NCBI RefSeq assembly: GCF_023630705.1
Contig: NZ_JALQEM010000001.1
Coordinates: forward strand, 105,361-169,360
Reading direction: 5' to 3'
Origin: Caballeronia sp. GAFFF1
Lineage (GTDB): Bacteria > Pseudomonadota > Gammaproteobacteria > Burkholderiales > Burkholderiaceae
DNA length: 64,000 nt
The notes beneath the pieces were generated by a model, which was not told where the DNA came from, ran no database searches, and was given only the letters and a program-made list of their open reading frames with translations. Below are positions 18,959-26,283 of the stretch, piece by piece. The position numbers and the translations under genes were made by a program. Numbering within the stretch: position 1 is the first letter of the stretch; each line of letters begins with the position of its first letter.

Positions 18959-19003
18959 CTTCGCCGGATTGCAACGCGGCGCAAACCCTCAGAGCACCGA
19001 CCG

Positions 19004-20077
19004 ATGAACGCACTCGAACATCAGCTCGAATATGTCTTTGCCGACGAACTGCCCGCGCCCGGCGGCGCGAAAGAGGTGGCGCCCGGCGTCTACTGGCTGC
19101 GCATGCCGCTGCCGTTCGCGCTGGATCACATCAACCTCTGGCTGTTGCGCGATGAGATCGACGGCGTGAAAGGCTGGACCGTGATCGATTGCGGCATCTC
19201 GAACGAGAGCATTCGCGCGAACTGGGAACGCGTGTTCGATACGGTGCTCGACGGGCAGCCGGTGCTGCGCGTGATCGTCACGCATTGCCATCCGGATCAT
19301 CTGGGACTGGCGGACTGGATCTGTCAGGGCGGAGACAAGAAACGCTGGAACGTGCGGCTGTGGATCTCGCTCGGCGAATACGCGATGGGCCGCGTGATGG
19401 CCGCGGGCGACGGCTCCAACGCGGGTGGCGAGCGCGCGGCGCAGCACTTCGCGGCGCACGGCCTGACAGACCCGGCATCGCTCGATGCGCTCAGGAAGCG
19501 CGACAGCTATTACCCGACGCTCGTGCCTTCGATGCCGCGCGAATTCCGCCGCATCCGCGACGGCGACCGGCTGCGCATCGGTGCGCGTGAGTGGGAAGTC
19601 GTGACGGGCTACGGCCATTCGCCGGAGCATGTTGCGCTTTATTGCGCGGCCGACGAGCTGCTCATTTCCGGCGACATGGTGCTGCCGCGCATCTCGACGA
19701 ACGTGTCGGTGTTCGCCATCGAGCCGGAAGGCAATCCGCTCGCGCTGTATCTGGAATCGCTCGCGCGTTATGAAACGATGCCCGCCGATGTGCTCGCTTT
19801 GCCGTCGCACGGCAAGCCGTTTCGCGGCGTGAAGACGCGCATCGCGCAGCTTCGCGAGCATCATCGGGCGCGGCTTGCGGAAGTACGCGAGGCGTGCGCG
19901 GCGAAACCGTGCAGCGCCGCCGACATCGTGCCGATCATGTTCAAGCGCGCGCTCGACATCCATCAGATGACGTTCGCGCTTGGCGAGGCGCTCGCGCATC
20001 TGAACTTGCTGTGGCTCGACGGCACGCTCGCGCGCCGGACCGGCGATGACGGAGTCATCCGCTTCTCGCCGGCCTGA
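19004..20077 (+). CDS. MBL-fold metallo-hydrolase
   Basis: 357 residues. The metallo-beta-lactamase metal motif reads THCHPDHLG (His about 94 and 96, Asp 98, His 99), with further ligands likely in GYGHSPEH and SGDMVLPRIS; a C-terminal helical part follows PSHGKPFRG. This matches the group that includes thioesterase- and lactonase-like hydrolases. Because it shares a control region with the LiuR-like regulator, an acyl-CoA thioesterase-like role in acid catabolism is plausible but unproven. It ends 9 bp from the convergent substrate-binding protein gene. Confidence 0.85.
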   Translation: MNALEHQLEYVFADELPAPGGAKEVAPGVYWLRMPLPFALDHINLWLLRDEIDGVKGWTVIDCGISNESIRANWERVFDTVLDGQPVLRVIVTHCHPDHLGLADWICQGGDKKRWNVRLWISLGEYAMGRVMAAGDGSNAGGERAAQHFAAHGLTDPASLDALRKRDSYYPTLVPSMPREFRRIRDGDRLRIGAREWEVVTGYGHSPEHVALYCAADELLISGDMVLPRISTNVSVFAIEPEGNPLALYLESLARYETMPADVLALPSHGKPFRGVKTRIAQLREHHRARLAEVREACAAKPCSAADIVPIMFKRALDIHQMTFALGEALAHLNLLWLDGTLARRTGDDGVIRFSPA

Positions 20078-20086
20078 AGGACCGCG

Positions 20087-21682
20087 TTACTGCACTGACA
20101 CGACCCCGAAGTTCTGCCGCCCGAACGGGCTCACGTTATAGCCGCTGACGTTCGTGCGCGTGAGCGCGGCGGCGGTCGGATACACGAGCGGAATCCACAG
20201 CGCCTGATCGTGGATGATCTTCTGCGCATCCACATATGCCTTCGTGCGCCTGGCGATATCCGGCGTCGCCTTGCCGTCCGCGATCAGCTTGTCCAGTTGC
20301 GGGTCGCAATAGCGCGCGAAGTTGATGCCCGACTTCACCGCATTACAGCTGAATAGCGGCGACAGATAGTTGTCGGGATCGCCGTTGTCGCCGGCCCAGC
20401 CCATGAACAGCATGTCGTGCTGGCCCTGCTTCGCTTCCTTGATCAGCTCGCCCCATTCGATCACTTTCACCTGCGCCTTCACGCCGATTTTCGCGAGATC
20501 GGCTTGCAGCAGTTCCGCGCCGGCCTTCGGGTTCGGATTCAGCACGCTGCCGTTCGGACGCACCCAGATGGTCGTGTCGAAGCCGCTCGGAAAGCCCGCA
20601 TCAGCCAGGAGCTTCTTCGCGCGATCCGCGGAATACGGATACGCCTGCACGTTCTTGTCGTAGCTCCAGGTGTTCGGCGGATACGGATTGACGGCGGGCG
20701 TCGCCGTGTTGTCGAAGACGGTCTTCATGTATGTCGTGCGATCGAACGCCATGTTCAGCGCCTGGCGCACCTTCGGGTTGTCGAGCGGCTTCTTCTGCGT
20801 GTTGAGCGCGACGAACGCGGTCATGAACGCAGGCGTTTCGCTGACCTTGAGCGAGCGGTCCTTCTTGGCGTCGAGCACATCTTGCGGCTTGGGCGAAAGC
20901 GCGATCTGGCATTCGCCCGCCTTGATCTTCTGCGCGCGCACGGTCGCGTCCGGCGTGATCGCGTAGATGAGGCGGTCGATCTTCGGCTTCGGCCCCCAGT
21001 ACGACGGGTTCGCGTCGTAGCGTATGACGGCATCCTTGGTGTAGCTCTTCAGCACGAACGGACCCGTGCCAACAGGCTTGCTGTTCAACTCCACCTGCTT
21101 GTTCGCCTTCAGCAACTGGTCCGCGTATTCCGCCGAATAGATGGAGGCGAAGCCCATTGTGAGAATCGGCACGAAGGTCGCGTTCGGCTCGTTGAGGTCG
21201 AACTTCACGGTGTGGTCATCCACCTTCGTCACGCTCTTGATGAGCTTCACGAGGCCCATCGACTGCGCGTGCGGAAACCCGCTCGCGCCCGCCACCTTGT
21301 GCCACGGATTGCTCTCCGACAGCATGCGATCGAACGTGAAGACGACATCGTCGGCATTGAGCGGGCGCGTCGGCTTGAAGTAGTCGGTGCTCTGGAACTG
21401 CACGTTCGGCCGCAGATGAAATGTGTAGCTCAAACCATCGCTCGATACGTCCCATTTCTCCGCGAGCGACGGCGCGACTTTCCTGGCCGCTTCATCGTAG
21501 GAGACGAGCGTGTTGAAGATCACGTCTGCCGATGCGTTCGTCGTGACGAGCGAGTTGAACTGCACGACATCGAAGCCGTCGGGGCTCGATTCCGTGCAGA
21601 CGGTAAGCGGCTTGGACTGCGCGAGCATGGGCGCGGCCACCGCGAGGGCGGCTAGAAGGGCAGGCAAGCGTTTGATGCGCAT
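20087..21682 (-). CDS. Periplasmic solute-binding protein, family 5 (dipeptide/oligopeptide type)
   Basis: 531 residues with a signal peptide (MRIKRLPALLAALAVAAPML, then AQS) and the SBP-family-5 architecture: LTVCTESSPDGFDVVQFNS, LAEKWDVSSDGLSYTFHLR, LNADDVVFTFDRML, VRQALNMAFDRTTY and a C-terminal VKVIEWGELIKEAKQGQHD region. This pattern is closest to DppA, which delivers dipeptides or haem to an ABC permease. No permease genes follow in the window, so it is either an orphan or monocistronic. Two cysteines in the mature part (CTESS, CQIAL) fit the conserved DppA disulfide. Confidence 0.9.
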   Translation of the reverse strand: MRIKRLPALLAALAVAAPMLAQSKPLTVCTESSPDGFDVVQFNSLVTTNASADVIFNTLVSYDEAARKVAPSLAEKWDVSSDGLSYTFHLRPNVQFQSTDYFKPTRPLNADDVVFTFDRMLSESNPWHKVAGASGFPHAQSMGLVKLIKSVTKVDDHTVKFDLNEPNATFVPILTMGFASIYSAEYADQLLKANKQVELNSKPVGTGPFVLKSYTKDAVIRYDANPSYWGPKPKIDRLIYAITPDATVRAQKIKAGECQIALSPKPQDVLDAKKDRSLKVSETPAFMTAFVALNTQKKPLDNPKVRQALNMAFDRTTYMKTVFDNTATPAVNPYPPNTWSYDKNVQAYPYSADRAKKLLADAGFPSGFDTTIWVRPNGSVLNPNPKAGAELLQADLAKIGVKAQVKVIEWGELIKEAKQGQHDMLFMGWAGDNGDPDNYLSPLFSCNAVKSGINFARYCDPQLDKLIADGKATPDIARRTKAYVDAQKIIHDQALWIPLVYPTAAALTRTNVSGYNVSPFGRQNFGVVSVQ

Positions 21683-21874
21683 GAGTTCTCCGGTCGACAG
21701 GAGCAGGCGCTTTCGCGCGCGCTTCGTGAATCACACATCGTTGTTCGTGTTGCTCGATGAATCCGGTCGCGCGATGCCGAGCAAGCACCGCGCCCGCGCG
21801 GGTAGCTTAGCGAACGCGCGGGCCTGCGACAACGAACGGCTGCGCATACCGATATGCCCGCTTGCCGGACCGGC

Positions 21875-21903
21875 TTGCCGAACGCGACGCGTCACGCTAC
21901 ACT
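21875..21903 (+). promoter_or_regulatory. Sigma70-type promoter of the exchanger riboswitch transcript
   Basis: TTGCCG (21875-21880) and TACACT (21898-21903) are separated by exactly 17 bp. The predicted start at about 21910 falls where the riboswitch begins. Confidence 0.65.
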
Positions 21904-21905
21904 GC

Positions 21906-22080
21906 CCCGGTCTTTGGGGAGTAGCCTTCCTTCCGTTTGCGAAGGAGAACGCGTCAACATCCTCGGCTCTGCTGCCGTGGCGCGTTCGACCGGTCCGGTT
22001 TGGTGAGACCACTGATGTGCCACGTCGTTCTTGGTCGGACGGCGCGTGGCGCATCATGGTTCGCTGACGTCCGACCGTGG
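21906..22080 (+). promoter_or_regulatory. yybP-ykoY (manganese) riboswitch leader
   Basis: The conserved blocks of the yybP-ykoY class appear in order: GGGGAGTAGC at 21917-21925, GTCAACATCCTCGG at about 21953-21966 and GGTGAGACC at 22002-22010. A perfect 8-bp inverted repeat, GGTCGGAC (22033-22040) with GTCCGACC (22069-22076), follows and could be the expression platform. The class binds Mn2+ and usually turns on metal exporters. Here it precedes a cation/Ca2+ exchanger-type gene by about 100 bp. The aptamer edges are approximate. Confidence 0.85.
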
Positions 22081-22179
22081 AATCATCGTGTCCCCACAAC
22101 TACAACATCTTCTTCTCGCGCGCTCGGGCCTTCGCATGGTCCGCGCGCTGTCGCAGCATCGTGTCGTGCGAGGTGCCGC

Positions 22180-23190
22180 ATGACGATGCTTTTCCTCGAA
22201 CTCGCATTGATGCTCGCGATCATTCTGATCGCCTCCGAGCTTTTCACCAACGCGCTCGAACATCTCGGCGAACGGCTCGGCATTTCGGAAGGCGTGACCG
22301 GATCGCTTTTCGCCGCAGTGGGCACGGCCTTGCCGGAAACGACGGTGCCGATCATCGCGCTCCTGGGCGGCACGGCGAGCCGCGCGGTCAACGAGGAGAT
22401 CGGCGTCGGCGCGATTCTCGGCGCGCCGCTCATGCTCGCGACGCTTTCGACGTTTCTGATGACGCTCGCCATCGTGAAATCGCGCGGCTTGCGCGGCGTG
22501 ATCGAGCCGGAGCGCAGCGGCTTCACGCGCGATCTCAACTTCTTCCTGTTCGCGTTTCTGATCGCGGCCGGCGCGATGTTCGTGCCGCATCACGCATGGC
22601 AAGTGCGCGCGCTGTTCGCGGCGGGGCTCGTCGGCCTGTACGTGATCTATGTGATCTCGACGTTCAGGGCATCGGCCAATCTCGTCGAAAGCGGACACGG
22701 CACCGAAGCGCCCGAAACGCTCTTCATCTCGCGCGTCGGACTCAAGACAAATCTCGGCTCGATCATGCTGCAATTCCTGATCGGCATCGTGTTGCTGGTG
22801 GGCGGCGCGAAAGGGTTCATTCACGGCGTCGAGGGCGTTTCACAGGCGCTCGGGGTGTCGGCGCTGCTGCTGTCGCTCATCATCATTCCGATTGCGACCG
22901 AACTGCCGGAGAAGGTGAACAGCATTCTGTGGGCGCGGCGCGGCAAGGACACGCTCGCGTTCGGCAATATCACCGGCGCGATGGTGTTTCAGGGCACATT
23001 GCTGCCGTCCATCGGCATCATGCTGACGCCGTGGGAGCCGCGCGTCGAAGTGCTGACCGGCGTGCTCATCACGCTCGCGGCGGCGGCGTGGCTGCGTTTC
23101 CATGCGAGAGGGAAGGGCGTCGTGTTGTGGGCGCTGCTCGGCAACGGCGTGCTGTACGCGGCGTATCTGACGTTGACGCTCGGGCGCTAG
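22180..23190 (+). CDS. Cation/Ca2+ exchanger superfamily membrane protein
   Basis: 336 residues, almost entirely hydrophobic with about ten membrane helices arranged as two homologous halves. The alpha repeats of Na+/Ca2+-type exchangers are visible: GSLFAAVGTALPETTVPII in the first half and IIIPIATELPEKVNSILWA with GNITGAMVFQGTLLPS in the second; the glutamates in ALPET and TELPE are the expected ion ligands. I start at the ATG at 22180, which has GAGGTG upstream; the open frame further up lies in the leader RNA. The manganese-type riboswitch in front suggests Mn2+ export rather than Ca2+ transport. That specificity is inference. Confidence 0.85.
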   Translation: MTMLFLELALMLAIILIASELFTNALEHLGERLGISEGVTGSLFAAVGTALPETTVPIIALLGGTASRAVNEEIGVGAILGAPLMLATLSTFLMTLAIVKSRGLRGVIEPERSGFTRDLNFFLFAFLIAAGAMFVPHHAWQVRALFAAGLVGLYVIYVISTFRASANLVESGHGTEAPETLFISRVGLKTNLGSIMLQFLIGIVLLVGGAKGFIHGVEGVSQALGVSALLLSLIIIPIATELPEKVNSILWARRGKDTLAFGNITGAMVFQGTLLPSIGIMLTPWEPRVEVLTGVLITLAAAAWLRFHARGKGVVLWALLGNGVLYAAYLTLTLGR

Positions 23191-23204
23191 GCTCCCGTCC
23201 CACA

Positions 23205-23234
23205 CCAATAAAAATGCCCGCGCGAGGCGGGCAT
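23205..23234 (-). terminator. Intrinsic terminator downstream of fliT
   Basis: Read on the minus strand, ATGCCCGC and GCGGGCAT arms around a 5-nt loop are followed by a T-rich ATTTTTATTGG tract. It ends the fliD-fliT transcript, 78 bp after the fliT stop, and faces the convergent exchanger gene. Confidence 0.7.
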
Positions 23235-23289
23235 CGAGAGCGAAGCTGCGTCATTACTTCGACGCTTGGTTGTTGTTGTTAGTCTATAT

Positions 23290-23327
23290 AACGGCGCGGG
23301 ACAGCGAAACTTTAGAGCCGCGCCGTT
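23290..23327 (-). repeat. 10-bp inverted repeat enclosing the fliT stop codon
   Basis: AACGGCGCGG (23290-23299) and CCGCGCCGTT (23318-23327) are perfectly complementary with an 18-nt loop that contains the fliT stop. It could stabilise the transcript end; no T tract follows, so it is not a clear terminator. Confidence 0.5.
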
Positions 23328-23611
23328 TGTTGATAACGGCTTGCCGCGTCGATGCGCGCGGTCGCCTCGCGGAAGTTCTTGCCGAGCGACATGCGCGCGG
23401 CTTGCGCCGTCTGCATCAGCGCGGCATCGAGCGTCTGGATGTCGCTCGCGGCCTGCAACGTCGCCGGATCGAGGTCGTTCTGCAATTGCATGATGATCGG
23501 CGAACGCAACTCGCCCAAGCGCGCCGCTTCGATCCAGTCGCCGGCGGCAGCAGCCGCGGCCATGGCGCGCGTGAGCGATACCGCGTTCGTCAGCATGTCT
23601 TGTTGGTTCAC
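23312..23611 (-). CDS. fliT: Flagellar export chaperone FliT-like protein
   Basis: A 99-residue all-helical protein directly downstream of fliD, the standard position of fliT, 33 bp from it. FliT is the cytoplasmic export chaperone of the filament cap protein FliD and, in enterics, an inhibitor of FlhDC. The sequence shows the short amphipathic helices typical of the family (LTNAVSLTRAMAAAAAAGDW, AARLGELRSPIIMQLQNDL) but little strict conservation, so assignment rests on length, helical content and neighbours. Confidence 0.75.
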   Translation of the reverse strand: MNQQDMLTNAVSLTRAMAAAAAAGDWIEAARLGELRSPIIMQLQNDLDPATLQAASDIQTLDAALMQTAQAARMSLGKNFREATARIDAASRYQQTARL

Positions 23612-23644
23612 ATCATTCTCCGTGCGAATCGGCTGACGCCTGCG

Positions 23645-25087
23645 TTACTTGTTGGTCGCGAGCGCGCCGGCGCTGTTCGTGCCGCCGAAAAGCTGCGTCA
23701 GGTAGCGCGTGTTGTTTTGCATCGTCGCCATCAGCGTGTTGAGCGCCGTGAACTGCGTGTTGTATTGCGACGTGAGGCTGTCCGCGTAGGTCTGCAACGT
23801 CGCCGTCTGCGCGGTCAGGCTCTTCAGGTCTGCATTGATCGCGGTCGTGCGCGTATCGATGATGCCGCCCGTTTGCAGAAACGATGAGATCTTCGAATTG
23901 AGCTGCGTGCCGATGCCGTTCGTCTGGTTGAAGAGCTGGCCCACGCGCGTCGGGCTGTTCGAGAGCGCGGTGGAAAGCGTCGAATCGTCGATGGACAGCG
24001 TGCCGTCGTCCTGAAGGTCGATGCCGATCGAGGCGAGGTTCGTCGTGGTGGACGTCGAACCGGAACCCGAACTCACGCCGCTCGTGATGATGCTGGACAG
24101 CGAGCTCTGAATGCTCTGGAGCATCGAGTCGCCGAGCAGCACGCCGCCTTGCGAGCCGGCGCTTTTCGTGGAGTCGAACGACGACAGTGCGGCGGCCTGG
24201 CTCACGAACGAGTTGTACGCGTCGACAAACGCCTTGATCGTGCTCTTTTCCGTGGTCGTGTCGGAGGAGACGGTCAACGTCTGCGTCGATCCGGCCGCAG
24301 CCGATGCGAGATTCAGCGTCACGCCGCCGATCGCGGTCGTGAGCGTGTTGGTCGAACTCGTGACGGCCGTGCCGTCGACCGTGAGCGACGCGTCCCGCGC
24401 CGCCGACGTCTGCGTGTAGTTGCTGCTGCCCGTGCTGTACGAAAGCGACGAATCGACGCCTGCGCCGGCCGTAACCGAAATGGTGTTCGCTGCGCCCGTC
24501 GTCTTCGACGCGAGCACGAGATGCTGACCGTCGGTGCCCGTGACGATGGTCGCGCTGATGCCGGGATTGTCGCTCGCCGAATTGATCGACGACGCGATGC
24601 TCGCGAGCGTGTTCGTGCCGTCGAGCGTTACGTTCATCGAACTCGATCCGAGCGAGAGCGACAGCGTGCCGGAACCGAAGGTGTCGGTGGCGGCGTGCGC
24701 CGTCGACGAAATCTTCTGCGCGCTTGCGATGTTGTTGACCGTGATCGCATACGAACCGGCCACCGCACTGGTGCCGGCCGTCGCCGTGAGTCCGCTGCCG
24801 CTTGCAGTCGCCGTGTACGCGGCGAGTCCGGTGCCGTCGGAAAGACTTTTCAGCGCGGTTTGCACGGATGACAGCGCGGACTTGATCTGCGAAACGGCGG
24901 ACAGGAGCGTGTTGTCGCTCGCCGTCTTGTTCGCGATTTGCGTGGCCTGAGCGGTGGTCTTCGCGGTGACGAGCGAGGAAACCAGCGAGGATACATCGAG
25001 CGTGGAGTTCGTCGCGCCGCTGATGATGGACTGCGCGGCAGCGGCCAGTGTGGCGCTGACGTCGGTACTCGAGGTGGTGGTGGTCAT
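23645..25087 (-). CDS. fliD: Flagellar hook-associated protein 2 (filament cap)
   Basis: 480 residues. FliD forms the pentameric cap under which flagellin polymerises. The N-terminal domain reads IISGATNSTLDVSSLVSSLV and AKTTAQATQIANKTASDNTLL, and the C-terminal helix ends with YNTQFTALNTLMATMQNNT followed by YLTQLFG, the expected cap signatures. The middle is very rich in Ser, Thr and Ala, as in exported flagellar proteins. The start has GGAG nine bases upstream. It lies downstream of fliC across a strongly structured 154-bp gap. Confidence 0.95.
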   Translation of the reverse strand: MTTTTSSTDVSATLAAAAQSIISGATNSTLDVSSLVSSLVTAKTTAQATQIANKTASDNTLLSAVSQIKSALSSVQTALKSLSDGTGLAAYTATASGSGLTATAGTSAVAGSYAITVNNIASAQKISSTAHAATDTFGSGTLSLSLGSSSMNVTLDGTNTLASIASSINSASDNPGISATIVTGTDGQHLVLASKTTGAANTISVTAGAGVDSSLSYSTGSSNYTQTSAARDASLTVDGTAVTSSTNTLTTAIGGVTLNLASAAAGSTQTLTVSSDTTTEKSTIKAFVDAYNSFVSQAAALSSFDSTKSAGSQGGVLLGDSMLQSIQSSLSSIITSGVSSGSGSTSTTTNLASIGIDLQDDGTLSIDDSTLSTALSNSPTRVGQLFNQTNGIGTQLNSKISSFLQTGGIIDTRTTAINADLKSLTAQTATLQTYADSLTSQYNTQFTALNTLMATMQNNTRYLTQLFGGTNSAGALATNK

Positions 25088-25122
25088 CGGATGCTCCGGA
25101 CGGACTGCCTTATCTGTTTGCG

Positions 25123-25226
25123 AGCTTTCGTGAGCGCAGCGCCGATGATGAATGTCGCTGCGCTAACGAAAGCTGGGAGGCGAACCTCCCAGTGAACTGC
25201 CGAACCCCGCCCATGTTGCGGCGGGG
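25123..25226 (-). repeat. Three consecutive stem-loops between fliC and fliD
   Basis: From fliC towards fliD: arms CCCCGCC (25205-25211) and GGCGGGG (25220-25226); then a perfect 8-bp stem CTGGGAGG/CCTCCCAG at 25173-25192 with a 4-nt loop reading TTCG on the transcribed strand; then a 19-bp stem with one mismatch between 25123-25141 and 25156-25174, loop 14 nt. Together they probably end or attenuate the fliC transcript and may protect fliC mRNA from 3' decay. Confidence 0.7.
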
Positions 25227-25241
25227 TTTTGTCACATGCGC

Positions 25242-26066
25242 TTAGCCGAGGAGCTTCAGCACTTGCTGCGGCATCGAGTTCGCTTGCGCGAGAACCGAGA
25301 TACCCGCTTGTTGCAGCACTTGAGCCTTGGACAGGTTCGCCGTTTCTTGCGCGAAGTCTGCGTCGGTGATGGCCGACTGTGCCGAGCTCAGGTTGGTCGA
25401 CTGCGACTGGAGGCTGGTCACGGCCGACGTGAAGCGGTTTTGCTCAGCGCCCAGCGTCGATTGCAGCGTGTTGACGGTGTTGAGCGCCGTGTCGACGTAG
25501 CCGATCACGTTTTGCGCGCCGCTCGCCGTCGAGATGTCGACGCTGACCGAACCGAACAGGCCGGTTTGGCCCATCGAAACGCTGCCGAAGTCGACGCTCA
25601 GCGTCTGGTTCGCCACTGCGCCGATCTGGAACGACACCGACGAAACCGAACCCGACAGCATGGCTTGGCCGTTGAACGTGGTCTGGTTCGCGACGCGATC
25701 CAGTTCGCCCAGACGCTGCGACACTTCCGTCTGGAGGTAGCCGCGTTGCGTGTCGGAGAGCGAGCCGTCTGCTGCCTGAACGGCCAGCTGGCGGATACGC
25801 TGCAGGTTGTCCGTCGTGGAGCTGAGGCCGCCCGACGCCGTCTGGATCATCGAGATCGCGTTGTTCGCGTTCGACACGCCCTGGTTCAGCGCGTTGACAT
25901 ACGACGTCATGTTCGTCGAAATTGCCAGGCCTGCTGCATCGTCAGCGGCGCTGTTGATGCGCTTGCCCGACGAGAGGCGGTTAATAGCCGACGACAGCGC
26001 GCTTTGCGAACCTTGCAGGTTCTTTTGGGTCGTTTGCGACAGGGTGTTGGTGTTGATGTTCAACAT
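25242..26066 (-). CDS. fliC: Flagellin
   Basis: 274 residues. Both conserved helical ends are present: LNINTNTLSQTTQKNLQGSQ with LSSGKRINSAADDAAGLAIS at the N-terminus, and ITDADFAQETANLSKAQVLQ with LAQANSMPQQVLKLLG at the C-terminus. The central surface-exposed domain is very short (about 80 residues), so the filament should be smooth, but Ser/Thr-rich segments remain as possible modification sites. It has its own sigma28 promoter 92 bp upstream. Confidence 0.98.
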   Translation of the reverse strand: MLNINTNTLSQTTQKNLQGSQSALSSAINRLSSGKRINSAADDAAGLAISTNMTSYVNALNQGVSNANNAISMIQTASGGLSSTTDNLQRIRQLAVQAADGSLSDTQRGYLQTEVSQRLGELDRVANQTTFNGQAMLSGSVSSVSFQIGAVANQTLSVDFGSVSMGQTGLFGSVSVDISTASGAQNVIGYVDTALNTVNTLQSTLGAEQNRFTSAVTSLQSQSTNLSSAQSAITDADFAQETANLSKAQVLQQAGISVLAQANSMPQQVLKLLG

Positions 26067-26157
26067 GACTTGTTTCCCTCTTTAAGTTTGGCGCTTTAGG
26101 CCAACATCAGTTACGGCGTTGCGTGTTTCAGAAGTTACGCTGACCGCCTTACCTTGG

Positions 26158-26184
26158 TTATCGGGCTCTGAAAAAAAAACTTTA
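26158..26184 (-). promoter_or_regulatory. Sigma28 (FliA) promoter of fliC
   Basis: On the minus strand TAAA, a 15-nt spacer and CCCGATAA match the FliA consensus TAAA-N15-GCCGATAA at all but one base. It sits about 95 bp upstream of the flagellin start. Confidence 0.9.
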
Positions 26185-26283
26185 GAGCTTCTTCGATGCT
26201 TGATGTCGATCCGCGTGGAAGGCCGTCTGGCGGGGCTCTGCGCCCCGCGGCGGCGGCCGCCGCGACGGATTCGACGAAAAAAA

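Noticed and set aside
22054..22824. Minus-strand frame opposite the exchanger gene
   Set aside because: Charged Arg/Glu/His-rich translation with no family signature, fully antisense to a well-supported membrane protein.
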